From positions 1 to 14,680 of the forward strand of contig JBFHKO010000039.1 in assembly GCA_041595355.1 (NCBI GenBank): 14,680 nucleotides of DNA. The letters are read 5' to 3'. This stretch comes from JBFHKO01 sp041595355. GTDB taxonomy: Bacteria; Pseudomonadota; Gammaproteobacteria; Enterobacterales; Aeromonadaceae. A program made the translations under genes and the position numbers. This document shows positions 1 through 7,599 of the stretch, in pieces (the first letter of the stretch is position 1; the number at the start of each line of letters is the position of its first letter). The notes under the pieces are model-generated. The model had not been told where the DNA came from, did not search any database, and saw only the letters and a list, made by a program, of their open reading frames with translations.

Positions 1-594
1 ACGCGCCGCCTTGATGGCCGCCAGCAGGCTCTCGGCCACCGCACGGCTCGTCACCGGACGGTAGCGCGCCGGCAGCAGCGGCGCGACCGCCTTGGTGGCC
101 CACAGCAGCAGCGCCTCCATGGGCCGCTGCAGCAGCGGCCGCCCGCCATCCAGCAGGGCCGGGCGCACCAGGGTCAGGGAGTCGAATTCCAGCAGCCGCA
201 GCGCCAGCTCCAGCTCCCCCTTGAGCTGGGGATAGAAGACCCAGGCGTCGGCATCCGCCCCCAGGCTGGAGAGCAGCGCGCAACTGGGGGTGCCCCACTC
301 GCGGGCGTGGCGGGCCGCCAGGCGGCTGTAATCATAATCCACCCGCCGGTAGGCCTCCCGGGAGCCGGCCTGGCGCAGGGTGGTGCCGAGCGCCAGTATG
401 ATGCCATCGGCCTGCCACCAATCGGCATCGGCCGGCAGCTGCTCGAAATCGACGATGGGATTGTGCAACTTGGAGTGGGCCGGCAGGGCGCGGCGGCCGG
501 GAGCCACCACCTGCTCGATATCGGGATCGGCCAGCGCCAGTTGCAACACCTGCTGCCCCACCAGCCCGCTGGCGCCCACTATGAGGAGTTTCAT
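1..594 (-). CDS. NAD(P)H-binding Rossmann-fold oxidoreductase (3' end outside window)
   Basis: The frame starts at ATG (594-592) and gives 198 residues before running off the left edge. It opens with MKLLIVGASGLVG, a nucleotide-binding beta-alpha-beta with a GASGLVG loop (residues 7-13), and Arg34/Arg35 after the second strand suggest NADP preference. A conserved ALGTTLRQAGS segment (68-78), a SSLGA segment (109-113) and Tyr121-x3-Lys125 follow, an arrangement like the catalytic Tyr/Lys of extended short-chain dehydrogenases. The protein resembles the small atypical SDR group that includes TIP30/HTATIP2-like and YbjT-like proteins, usually slightly over 200 residues, so only a short tail should be missing. 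The substrate is unknown. A purine-rich GGAAAG lies a few bases before the start. It is downstream of mscK on the same strand with a roughly 100-bp gap, so co-transcription is possible. Family call is fairly sure; function is not. Confidence 0.8.
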   Translation of the reverse strand, partial: MKLLIVGASGLVGQQVLQLALADPDIEQVVAPGRRALPAHSKLHNPIVDFEQLPADADWWQADGIILALGTTLRQAGSREAYRRVDYDYSRLAARHAREWGTPSCALLSSLGADADAWVFYPQLKGELELALRLLEFDSLTLVRPALLDGGRPLLQRPMEALLLWATKAVAPLLPARYRPVTSRAVAESLLAAIKAAR

Positions 595-656
595 GCTGCT
601 TTCCTTTTCCCGTTTCCTTGGGGGTTGAGACCGCCACGCCGTCCAGCGCGGGCGGG

Positions 657-680
657 CTGGCCTGCACCATCACAGGCCAG
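657..680. other. Stem-loop between mscK and the oxidoreductase gene
   Basis: CTGGCCTG (657-664) and CAGGCCAG (673-680) form a perfect 8-bp inverted repeat with an 8-nt loop, about 18 bases past the mscK stop. No T-run follows on either strand, so it does not look like a standard intrinsic terminator. It could be an mRNA 3'-end or processing hairpin, or chance. Confidence 0.35.
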
Positions 681-697
681 ACGGAGCGCTGTCTGCG

Positions 698-3600
698 TCA
701 GAACGCCGGCCCGGGCTTGTCCGGCACCGCAGGCAGGGTCTGGGGCGTCCCCGCCGTCGCCCCCGCCGCCGCCGCGACCTCCCGGGTGCTCACCTGCAGC
801 TCCTCGCCCTGGGCATTCTTGATGAACACATCCACCTGATTGAAGGCCACCTCGATATGATGCTCGCGGAACAGCTGATCGATGCGCCGGTTTATTTCGT
901 CGATCACCGGGTTGCGATCCCCCAGCTCCCGCACGAAGAAGCGTAGCTCGTGATCCAGGGTGCTGGCACCAAACACCAGAAAGAAGACCACCGGCTCGGG
1001 CTCTTTCATCACCCGACGATTTTCCCGCGCCGCCTGCAGCAGCAGCGCCCGGGTGGTGTCCAGATCCGAGCCATAGGCCACCCCCACCCGCACTATCACC
1101 CGGGTGACGGTATCCGACAGTGACCAGTTGATGAGCCGCTCGGTGACGAACGCCTTGTTGGGAATGATCACCTCCTTGCGATCGAAGTCGGTGATGGTGG
1201 TGGCACGGATGCGGATCTTGCTGACGCTGCCGGAATACTCGCCCAGGGTGATGACATCGCCGATGCGCACCGGCCGCTCGAACAGGATGATGAGACCGGA
1301 GACGAAGTTGGCGAAGATCTCCTGCAGGCCGAAACCCAGCCCCACCGACAACGCCGCCACCAGCCATTGCAACTTGTCCCAGGCCATGCCGATGGCCGAC
1401 AACGAGGCAATCAGGCCCGCCGAGGTGATGATGTAGGAGAGCATGGTGGTGATGGCGTAGGAGGAGCCCTGGCTCAGCTGCAGCCGGGAGAGTACCAGCA
1501 CCTCCAGCAGACCGGGCAGGTTACGGGTCATCAGGTAGGCCACCAGGGCAAACAGCAGCGCCATCAGCAGATCCCGCAGGCTGACCGGCTCCAGCAGGCC
1601 GCTGCCATCGCCGCCTACGCTGTGATACCAGAGAGTGATGCTGTCCAGATAGGCGAACACCGCCACCAGATCGGACCACAACCAATAGAAGGCGCCGGTG
1701 AAGATGAGCACCAGCCCCACCTTGGTCAGACGCAGGGATTGCTGGCTGATCTGCTCGAGGGCCAGCGGCTTTTCGTCGATGAACTCGCTGTTGTCAGCCC
1801 CCTCCTGGCTGCGCTGCTGGCGCCGGGCCAGCGCGCGTCGGAACGCCAGCCGCCGGGCGGCCACCGACAGGCTGCGCAGCGCCGTATCATGCACCAGCGC
1901 CCAGGCGGTAAACAGATAAAAACTGTCGATGAGGCGCGCGCTCAGCTTGAGGGCCGTGAAGTAGTAGCCCATCACCAGCAGCCCGACCAGCGCCAGCGGC
2001 ACCAGCGCCAGTATGCTGACCGTCAGCAGGCGCAGGAAATGGGCCGGCCGGCCGTCGGAGTATTTGCGGAAATTGGTGAAGATAAGCACCGACAGCGTCA
2101 ACAGCGAGAAGATGCTGATGCACTGCCCCAACACATCCTCCGCCAGCCGCGCCGGATCCAGCTCGCCCAGGGTGGCGATGATGATAAGCGGCAGCAGCAC
2201 GGCCCAGATACGCTGCAACGCACGTTTCATGTGCGCCACCGCGATGGGCGCGCGACCGAAGTGGACCACCGCCACCCCGTCCGGTTTGAGCAGGCGCAGC
2301 AACAGTCCGAACACCATGTAGGCCATGGCCAGGCGCAAGGAGAGCTGGCCGATCACCTCCGGCTCGCTGAGGCCGCTGTACATGAGCAGCAGGCCGGCCG
2401 CCACTATTGCCAGGGCACCGGGAATGGTACGCAATGCCAGCAGGACCAGCGCCTTGGTGGTGTGCAAATGGGTATCGTGGCGCAACTGCCCCACCTCGCG
2501 CCCGAGGACCGCCAGCCGCGCCTTGATGGCCGTGCCACGCCACAGCATGATGCCCGCCAGCAACAGCATGGGCACTATGGCCAACAGCAGTTTGAGGCTG
2601 TTGGCCTGCCACTCCTCGGATTTCAGACCGATGCTGGCCGCCTGCAACTGGGCCAGCAGCGCCACCGGCAACCCCGTCAGCCAGGCCAGATCCAGCGGCT
2701 TGTTGCTGCTGACCCAGAAGATCTGCTGCTGCAGGGTCAGCTGCAGCGAACGGTTGACCCGCTCCAGCTGCTGCTGGTTCAGCTGCACGTTGATGGCCAG
2801 GTTGAGCTGGGCACCCAGCTGCTTGTTCAGCTGCTCCAGCAGCTCACGCCGGTTGTCCAGCAGATCGTTGAGTGACTTGAGCTCATCCAGCGACAGGTGG
2901 AAACCATTCTTGGTCAGCAGGCCATCCAGGTACTCGTTGCCCTGGTAGAGCTGGTCCCGCTGCTGATTGAGATCAAACTGAGCCAGGCGCAGATCGGCGA
3001 TGCGCTCCTCCAGGTTACGCGCCAGCTCGGGATCGGGCAGCATCTGGCGCTGCTGATAGAGGATGCGCGACAGCAGCAGGCTGCCTTTCAGCACCGAGAT
3101 CTGCTCGTTCAGATTGCGCTCGGTCTGGGTCACCCGCTCCAGCCAGTTTTTGACCTTGATGTTCTCCTGCACCAGGCTGTTGACCTCCTCGGTGGCGGTC
3201 ATCAGTCGCTGGCTCAGCTGCTGGTTGATCTTCAGCTCTTTTTTAAGCAGCGGATGGATCTCCAGCGGCGCGCTGCCCTCCTCCAGCCCCGTGGACTCCA
3301 GGGTCTTTTCCGTCTGCGTCAGACGCAGCGTGCTCAGCTGCTGCTGCAGCAATTGCACCTGCAGCTCCAGCCGCGTGATGCGGGCACTGAGGTAATCACG
3401 TTGCTTGAAGATCAGATCCTGCAGCGTGGTATTGCTGTCCAGCTCCGTCTGCCGCTGCTCCAGTTGCTGGGCCAGCAGGGCCAGCTCGGTGTTGAGGCGT
3501 ACCCGCAGACTGGGAGACACCTCCCCCTGGCGGGAGACCAGGGTCCCCAGCTGGGTACGGATCGCCTCGCTGCGCCGGTAGGCCTGGCTCATGGCCGCCT

Positions 3601-4114
3601 GGGCCCGCTCGGGCAGGGTCTGCAAAAAAGTGAGCTGACTGTTGACCGAAGAGAGCTCACTCTGGGCCGTCTGCAGATCACCGAGGGCCGCATTCAGCCG
3701 CTCACTGATCTGATTGAAGCTGAGCTGGGCCAGGTCGGCGACGTTGGCCGAGGGAGACGCCTCCCGGCGCAGCCGGTCAAGCTGACGGCTGACCTCGCGC
3801 AACTGCTCGGGCGCGGCGGCCAGTTGCTGCTTCTGCTCCTTGAGCTTGGCCTGCTCCTTGTCGATGGCATCCAGAAAATTGAGGGTCGCTTCGATGTCCT
3901 CCCGCTCGGCCTTCTCGGCCAGCGTCAGGGTGCTGCGCTTGGCCAGCGCCTCCAGCTTGTTCTGCAGGCTGGCGCGCTGGGGCAGGCCATTGGACTCGGC
4001 CGCTCCGGCTGGCCAGGCGGCCAGCAGCCAGCAGGCAAACAGACAACCAAGAACGACACCAGAGGCCGCCGGAGATCGGAACCAGGAAAAGGGGACTGTG
4101 ACTCGTGATGACAT
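698..4114 (-). CDS. mscK: Mechanosensitive channel MscK (KefA)
   Basis: A 1138-residue inner-membrane channel of the large MscS family; E. coli MscK is about 1120 residues. These channels open under membrane tension to release solutes during hypo-osmotic shock, and MscK gating is known to depend on external K+. An N-terminal signal sequence (cleavage near AGAA-ES, about residue 38) precedes a long coiled-coil, Gln-rich periplasmic region (about 45-470, MscS_porin type), then a multi-helix membrane region. The pore helix and MscS cytoplasmic domain begin near residue 915: SVGLGFGLQEIFANFVSG, FERPVRIGD, RATTITDFDRKEVIIPNK. The segments NQQLSQRL, ENIKVKNWLER and VLKGSLLLSRILYQQ match E. coli MscK as I remember it and favour MscK over MscM. 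I chose ATG at 4114; an in-frame TTG seven codons upstream is possible but has no well-placed ribosome site. It is transcribed towards the oxidoreductase gene and separated from pykF by a terminator. Confidence 0.93.
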   Translation of the reverse strand: MSSRVTVPFSWFRSPAASGVVLGCLFACWLLAAWPAGAAESNGLPQRASLQNKLEALAKRSTLTLAEKAEREDIEATLNFLDAIDKEQAKLKEQKQQLAAAPEQLREVSRQLDRLRREASPSANVADLAQLSFNQISERLNAALGDLQTAQSELSSVNSQLTFLQTLPERAQAAMSQAYRRSEAIRTQLGTLVSRQGEVSPSLRVRLNTELALLAQQLEQRQTELDSNTTLQDLIFKQRDYLSARITRLELQVQLLQQQLSTLRLTQTEKTLESTGLEEGSAPLEIHPLLKKELKINQQLSQRLMTATEEVNSLVQENIKVKNWLERVTQTERNLNEQISVLKGSLLLSRILYQQRQMLPDPELARNLEERIADLRLAQFDLNQQRDQLYQGNEYLDGLLTKNGFHLSLDELKSLNDLLDNRRELLEQLNKQLGAQLNLAINVQLNQQQLERVNRSLQLTLQQQIFWVSSNKPLDLAWLTGLPVALLAQLQAASIGLKSEEWQANSLKLLLAIVPMLLLAGIMLWRGTAIKARLAVLGREVGQLRHDTHLHTTKALVLLALRTIPGALAIVAAGLLLMYSGLSEPEVIGQLSLRLAMAYMVFGLLLRLLKPDGVAVVHFGRAPIAVAHMKRALQRIWAVLLPLIIIATLGELDPARLAEDVLGQCISIFSLLTLSVLIFTNFRKYSDGRPAHFLRLLTVSILALVPLALVGLLVMGYYFTALKLSARLIDSFYLFTAWALVHDTALRSLSVAARRLAFRRALARRQQRSQEGADNSEFIDEKPLALEQISQQSLRLTKVGLVLIFTGAFYWLWSDLVAVFAYLDSITLWYHSVGGDGSGLLEPVSLRDLLMALLFALVAYLMTRNLPGLLEVLVLSRLQLSQGSSYAITTMLSYIITSAGLIASLSAIGMAWDKLQWLVAALSVGLGFGLQEIFANFVSGLIILFERPVRIGDVITLGEYSGSVSKIRIRATTITDFDRKEVIIPNKAFVTERLINWSLSDTVTRVIVRVGVAYGSDLDTTRALLLQAARENRRVMKEPEPVVFFLVFGASTLDHELRFFVRELGDRNPVIDEINRRIDQLFREHHIEVAFNQVDVFIKNAQGEELQVSTREVAAAAGATAGTPQTLPAVPDKPGPAF

Positions 4115-4152
4115 GGGGCCTGCTACCTGAAACAACCTGCTCGGGAAGCCCT

Positions 4153-4181
4153 ATAGTAGCCGGCTACAGGATGCGCGCCTA
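4153..4181 (-). promoter_or_regulatory. Possible mscK promoter with overlapping palindrome
   Basis: On the minus strand TACTAT (4158-4153) is a reasonable -10 box, with a poor -35 candidate TAGGCG (4181-4176) 17 bp upstream. A perfect 12-bp palindrome GTAGCCGGCTAC (4156-4167) overlaps the -10, as an operator might. The weak -35 makes this tentative. Confidence 0.3.
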
Positions 4182-4223
4182 TCCATCCGGCAGCCGGAAA
4201 CCCAATTTCTGCGGCCTGCAGAC

Positions 4224-4258
4224 AAAAAAATCCGGCCGGGCATAGGCCCGGCCGGATT
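4224..4258 (-). terminator. Intrinsic terminator of pykF
   Basis: A perfect 13-bp stem (arms 4229-4241 and 4246-4258), G+C-rich except at its base, has a 4-nt loop. On the minus strand it is followed directly by seven T (4230-4224, two of them shared with the stem foot). It lies about 38 bp past the pykF stop and should separate pykF transcription from mscK downstream. Confidence 0.93.
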
Positions 4259-4295
4259 GGAGGTGGTCGGCGAAAGCCGACCGGTGCCGCGCGGC

Positions 4296-5708
4296 TTAGA
4301 CCACGTGCACGGAGGAGGTGTTGGTGGTGCCGCTCGGTACCAGGGCACCGGAGACCATCACCACGGTATCACCCTTCTTGGCCAGGCCGGTTTGCACCGC
4401 CATTTCCTTGCCCAGGCGATAGAAATCGTCGGTAGAGGCGATCTCCTCCACGATCACCGGCACCACACCCTTGGAGAGCTGCAGCTGCTGGGCGGTCTTG
4501 GTGTTGGTGGTCAGAGCCAGGATGTAGGCCTTGGGGAAATATTTGCGGATGGCCTTGGCAGACTTGCCGCCCTGGGTGGCCACCACGATCAGCGGGGCAT
4601 CCAGCTTCTCGGTGGTTTCCACCGCGCCCTTGCACACGGCTTCGGTGATACGCAGCTTGATGCTGTCGTTGGCCGAGGAGAGGTTGGAAGGCATGACGCC
4701 ATCGGTACGCTCGCAGATGGTGGCCATGATGGACACGGATTCCAGCGGGTACTTACCCTTGGCGGACTCGCCGGACAGCATGACGGCATCGGTGCCGTCC
4801 AGCACGGCGTTGGCCACGTCACCGGCTTCGGCGCGGGTCGGACGCGGGTTCTTGATCATGGAGTCCAGCATCTGGGTGGCGGTGATGACCACCTTGCGGG
4901 CCTTGTTGCACTTCTGGATCATCATCTTCTGGGCGAAGATCACCTCTTCCACCGGAATTTCCACACCCAGGTCACCACGGGCCACCATGATGCCGTCGGA
5001 CACTTCCAGGATCTCGTCGAAGTTGTCCAGGCCTTCCTGGTTTTCGATCTTGGAGATGATGTGGATGTTCTCGCCACCATGAGCCTTCAGGTGCTCGCGG
5101 ATGGCCAGCACGTCTTCCTTCTTGCGGATGAAGGAGGCGGCCACAAAGTCCACGCCCTGCTCACAACCGAAGATCAGATCCTTCTTGTCCTTCTCGGCCA
5201 GGGCCGGCAGCTGGGTCTTGACGCCCGGCAGGTTGACGCCCTTGTTTTCGCCCAGGGCGCCGTTGTTCAGCACCTTGCAGACCACTTCACGTTCGGTCAC
5301 TTCGGTGACTTCCATGCCGATCAGGCCATCGTCCACCAGCACGGTGTTGCCAATCTTCAGATCTGAAGCCAGCCCCGGGTAGGTCACGGCCACGCGATCC
5401 TTGTTACCGATGACGGTCTGGTCGGTGGTGAAGGTGAAGGTCTGACCGGCGACCAGATCCACATCATTACCACCTTCCAGCTTGATGGTACGGATCTCGG
5501 GGCCCTTGGTGTCCAGCAGGATGGCGCACTGCTTGCCGGTTTCGGCACAGACTTCACGCACATTCTTGATGCGGGTGCCGTGCTCGACGTAGTCGCCGTG
5601 GGAGAAGTTCAGACGCATGACGTTCATGCCGGCATCCAGCAGCTTGCCCAGCATGTCCTTGGACTCGGTCTTGGGACCGATGGTGCAGACGATCTTGGTC
5701 TTTTTCAT
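4296..5708 (-). CDS. pykF: Pyruvate kinase I
   Basis: A 470-residue cytoplasmic glycolytic enzyme that converts phosphoenolpyruvate and ADP to pyruvate and ATP. It begins MKKTKIVCTIGPKTES and carries the substrate and metal residues Arg32, Asn34, Ser36 and Asp66, the catalytic IISKIENQEG segment (Lys220, Glu222) and the signature MVARGDLG (241-248, Asp246). The C-terminal allosteric region ends SGALVPSGTTNTSSVHV, as in the fructose-1,6-bisphosphate-activated type I enzyme. Length equals E. coli PykF when started at ATG 5708. An in-frame ATG at 5717 would add three residues, but it sits only about two bases after the GGAG ribosome site, whereas 5708 lies about ten bases from it; I therefore prefer 5708. 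The gene appears monocistronic, with its own TATAAT promoter and terminator, and is divergent from mtnN. Confidence 0.97.
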   Translation of the reverse strand: MKKTKIVCTIGPKTESKDMLGKLLDAGMNVMRLNFSHGDYVEHGTRIKNVREVCAETGKQCAILLDTKGPEIRTIKLEGGNDVDLVAGQTFTFTTDQTVIGNKDRVAVTYPGLASDLKIGNTVLVDDGLIGMEVTEVTEREVVCKVLNNGALGENKGVNLPGVKTQLPALAEKDKKDLIFGCEQGVDFVAASFIRKKEDVLAIREHLKAHGGENIHIISKIENQEGLDNFDEILEVSDGIMVARGDLGVEIPVEEVIFAQKMMIQKCNKARKVVITATQMLDSMIKNPRPTRAEAGDVANAVLDGTDAVMLSGESAKGKYPLESVSIMATICERTDGVMPSNLSSANDSIKLRITEAVCKGAVETTEKLDAPLIVVATQGGKSAKAIRKYFPKAYILALTTNTKTAQQLQLSKGVVPVIVEEIASTDDFYRLGKEMAVQTGLAKKGDTVVMVSGALVPSGTTNTSSVHVV

Positions 5709-5755
5709 TAAAGCCATTCTCCGAAATGTTATTGATACGAAATTTCCCGCCGGGG

Positions 5756-5761
5756 ATTATA
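5756..5761 (-). promoter_or_regulatory. pykF promoter -10 box
   Basis: The minus strand shows a perfect TATAAT about 47 bases before the pykF start, predicting a start of transcription near 5749 and a leader of about 40 nt. The -35 position, about 17 bp upstream, is poor (TCATCA), so strength may depend on an activator or on upstream sequence. Confidence 0.6.
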
Positions 5762-5797
5762 CAGATATTGCAGACGATTGATGAGGCTGGAAAACAG

Positions 5798-5814
5798 TTT
5801 CACGCCTCGTGAAA
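5798..5814. promoter_or_regulatory. Perfect 7-3-7 palindrome, candidate operator
   Basis: TTTCACG-CCT-CGTGAAA is a perfect inverted repeat between the divergent pykF and mtnN promoters. Its centre lies about 57 bp upstream of the predicted pykF transcription start. The form suits a dimeric regulator. It does not match the CRP, FNR, HexR or PdhR consensus as I know them. No T-run follows, so it is not a terminator. Confidence 0.4.
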
Positions 5815-5837
5815 ATTGATCTCCGTCACCGGGGACG

Positions 5838-5847
5838 GCGATTCAGC
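5838..5847 (-). promoter_or_regulatory. Cra (FruR)-like half-site
   Basis: The minus strand reads GCTGAATCGC, which fits the first ten positions of the Cra consensus RSTGAAWCSN; the remaining positions match poorly. E. coli pykF is a known Cra-repressed gene, which makes the context apt. The distance from the predicted pykF start (about 93 bp upstream) is unusual for direct repression. Confidence 0.3.
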
Positions 5848-5910
5848 GATCTTTGGCTGTTCCCTCGCCAGCAAGCGACGTCCCGACTGCTGCCGCCGCC
5901 GGCCCCGGGA

Positions 5911-5940
5911 TGCTATGATGCCCGCTTTTCGGAAAGAGGA
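5911..5940 (+). promoter_or_regulatory. mtnN extended -10 promoter and ribosome binding site
   Basis: TGCTATGAT (5911-5919) is an extended -10 (TGn plus TATGAT) with no good -35, as is common for that promoter type. AGAGGA (5935-5940) follows, 9 bases before the ATG at 5950, and fixes that codon as the start. The leader would be short, about 25 nt. Confidence 0.5.
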
Positions 5941-5949
5941 ACCTTTGCC

Positions 5950-6642
5950 ATGAAGATAGGCATTATCGGCGCCATGGAGCAGGAAGTGGCCATACTGCGG
6001 AGCCAGATGCGGCAGGTCCAGGTGCTGTCGCTGGCAGGCTGCGAATTCTATGCCGGCTCCCTGGCCGGCAAAGAGGTGATCCTGACCCGCTCCGGCATCG
6101 GCAAGGTGGCCGCCGCCGTGGCCACCACCCTGCTGCTGGAGCGCTTCTCGCCCGATTGCGTGATCAACACCGGCTCGGCGGGCGGCTTCGATCCGGCGCT
6201 GAATGTCGGCGATCTGGTGATTTCCAGTGAAGTGCGTCACCACGATGTGGATGTCACCGCCTTCGGCTACGAGCTGGGCCAGGTACCGCGCATGCCCGCC
6301 GCCTTCGAGGGCGATGCGCGCCTCATCACGCTGGCCCAGGCCGCCGTGGCCGAGGTGCCCGAACTGCACAGCAAACTGGGACTCATCTGTACTGGCGATC
6401 AGTTCATGTGCGATCCGGCGCGCATCGACAAGGCCCGCGCCGACTTTCCCGGCATGGCCGCCGTGGAAATGGAGGGCGCCGCCATCGCCCAGGTCTGCTA
6501 CCAGTTCCACATTCCCTTCGTGGTGATCCGTTCGCTCTCCGACATCGCCGGCAAGGAGTCGCCCCACACCTTCGACGCCTATCTGGAAACCGCCGCCCTG
6601 CACTCCTCGCAGCTGGTGCTGGCCATGCTGAGTCGGATGTAA
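5950..6642 (+). CDS. mtnN: 5'-methylthioadenosine/S-adenosylhomocysteine nucleosidase
   Basis: A 230-residue cytoplasmic enzyme (also called Pfs) that cleaves adenine from methylthioadenosine, S-adenosylhomocysteine and 5'-deoxyadenosine. It works in methionine salvage and the activated methyl cycle and supplies S-ribosylhomocysteine for AI-2 synthesis by LuxS. The frame begins MKIGIIGAMEQE and holds Glu12, the NTGSAGG phosphorylase-fold loop (73-79), the ribose-binding VEMEGAAIA segment (Glu173, Glu175) and the catalytic Asp198 in RSLSDIAG. Length matches the family (E. coli 232). The frame is open upstream to 5809, but the ribosome site and homology support ATG 5950. It is the first gene of an mtnN-btuF cluster also present in E. 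coli. The call is firm. Confidence 0.96.
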   Translation: MKIGIIGAMEQEVAILRSQMRQVQVLSLAGCEFYAGSLAGKEVILTRSGIGKVAAAVATTLLLERFSPDCVINTGSAGGFDPALNVGDLVISSEVRHHDVDVTAFGYELGQVPRMPAAFEGDARLITLAQAAVAEVPELHSKLGLICTGDQFMCDPARIDKARADFPGMAAVEMEGAAIAQVCYQFHIPFVVIRSLSDIAGKESPHTFDAYLETAALHSSQLVLAMLSRM

Positions 6643-7488
6643 GTGGCAGTCCGCCCCCTCCTGGGCCGGGCCCTGACCGCCGGCCTGCTCGGGCTCTGCT
6701 CGCTCGGCCTGTCGGCGGCGCCGGCGCGCATCATCAGCCTGAGCCCCCATGTCACCGAGATGCTGTATGCCATAGGCGCAGGGCCCTCACTGGTGGCGGT
6801 GGATGAGGCCAGCGACTGGCCGGAGCCTGCGCGCCGGCTGCCGCGGGTGGCCAACTTCCAGAGCCTCAACACCGACGCGCTGCTGGCCCTGCAGCCGGAT
6901 CTGGTCGTGCTCTGGCAGGGCGCGGCGGCGCGGGTGGAGACGACCCTGGCCCCCTTCGGCATCCGGGTGCTCAGCCTGCGCTCCCAGCACCTGGCCGATC
7001 TGCCGCTGGAACTGCGCCTGCTGGGACGAGAAACCGGCCATGGGGTAGCCGCCGAACGCCTGGCCGGGCAGATTGAACAGCAGCTGGCGCAGTTGCGCCG
7101 GCAGCATGCCCAGCAGCCCAGAGTGCGGTTGTTCTACCAGCTCTGGTCGCCACCGCTGATGACGGTGGCCGAAGGCAGCTGGATCCAGGATGCCATTCAT
7201 CTCTGTGGTGGCGACAATCCCTTTGCCGGCAGCCCCGCCCCCTATCCCCAGGTCAGCGAGGAAGCGGTGCTGGCGGCCAACCCGCAGCTGTTGCTCAGCC
7301 CCGAGGGCGACGCCAGCCTGGCCAACTGGCGCCGCTGGCCGCGACTGGAGGCGGTACGCCGCGGCCAGTTGCGGGCCATCAACGCCGACTGGCTGCACCG
7401 GTTGGGCCCGCGCACCCTGCAGGGCATCGAGCAGTTGTGTGCCCATATCGACACGGCGCGCCAGGCATCGCCTGACGGCGAAAAATGA
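6643..7488 (+). CDS. btuF: Periplasmic vitamin B12-binding protein BtuF
   Basis: The 281-residue substrate-binding protein of the BtuCDF ABC importer, which receives cobalamin in the periplasm and delivers it to BtuC. A signal peptide (about 1-25, ending LGLSAAPA) leads into ARIISLSPHVTEMLYAIGAG, the first strand and helix of the class III binding-protein fold. ALQPDLVVLWQGAA, IHLCGGDNPFA, YPQVSEEAVLAANPQ and DWLHRLGPRTLQGIEQLC align well with E. coli BtuF (266 residues), including the tryptophan after LVV and the cysteine pair. Translation starts at GTG immediately after the mtnN stop codon with no intervening base and only a weak ribosome site, pointing to translational coupling. No btuC or btuD lies in the window. 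Confidence 0.92.
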   Translation: MAVRPLLGRALTAGLLGLCSLGLSAAPARIISLSPHVTEMLYAIGAGPSLVAVDEASDWPEPARRLPRVANFQSLNTDALLALQPDLVVLWQGAAARVETTLAPFGIRVLSLRSQHLADLPLELRLLGRETGHGVAAERLAGQIEQQLAQLRRQHAQQPRVRLFYQLWSPPLMTVAEGSWIQDAIHLCGGDNPFAGSPAPYPQVSEEAVLAANPQLLLSPEGDASLANWRRWPRLEAVRRGQLRAINADWLHRLGPRTLQGIEQLCAHIDTARQASPDGEK

Positions 7489-7499
7489 ACGCGCCGGGC

Positions 7500-7528
7500 T
7501 GGTCACAAAGGCGGCAAGCCATTACAAT
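7500..7528 (+). promoter_or_regulatory. Possible promoter for the TRIC-family gene
   Basis: TGGTCA (7500-7505) and TACAAT (7523-7528) are separated by exactly 17 bp, matching four and five of six consensus bases. A transcript from here would have a leader of about 65 nt before ATG 7600. It allows expression separate from mtnN-btuF, although read-through is equally possible. Confidence 0.4.
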
Positions 7529-7599
7529 TTCGCGCCAATTTTGCAACCTGGCAGCCCCCAACTTCATCCATCTGATTAACCTGGAGCCTGGCCGTTTCC

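Noticed and set aside
1367..2875. Plus-strand frame of 502 codons, and another of 403 codons at 2897-4108, opposite mscK
   Set aside because: Both are Gln/His-rich shadows of the coiled-coil and membrane regions of mscK; no family resemblance and no ribosome site.
4115..4135. TTG start for mscK seven codons upstream
   Set aside because: AGCAGG directly abuts the TTG with no spacing, whereas ATG 4114 leads straight into a normal signal peptide.
4257..5366. Plus-strand frame of 369 codons opposite pykF
   Set aside because: It is a His/Gly-rich shadow of a highly conserved pykF frame and runs over the pykF terminator.
5809..5949. Upstream extension of mtnN by 47 codons
   Set aside because: The extension would include the regulatory palindrome and mtnN promoter. 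ATG 5950 has the ribosome site and matches the family N-terminus.
5800..6750. Minus-strand frame of 316 codons opposite mtnN
   Set aside because: Low-complexity shadow of mtnN that also crosses the divergent promoter region.
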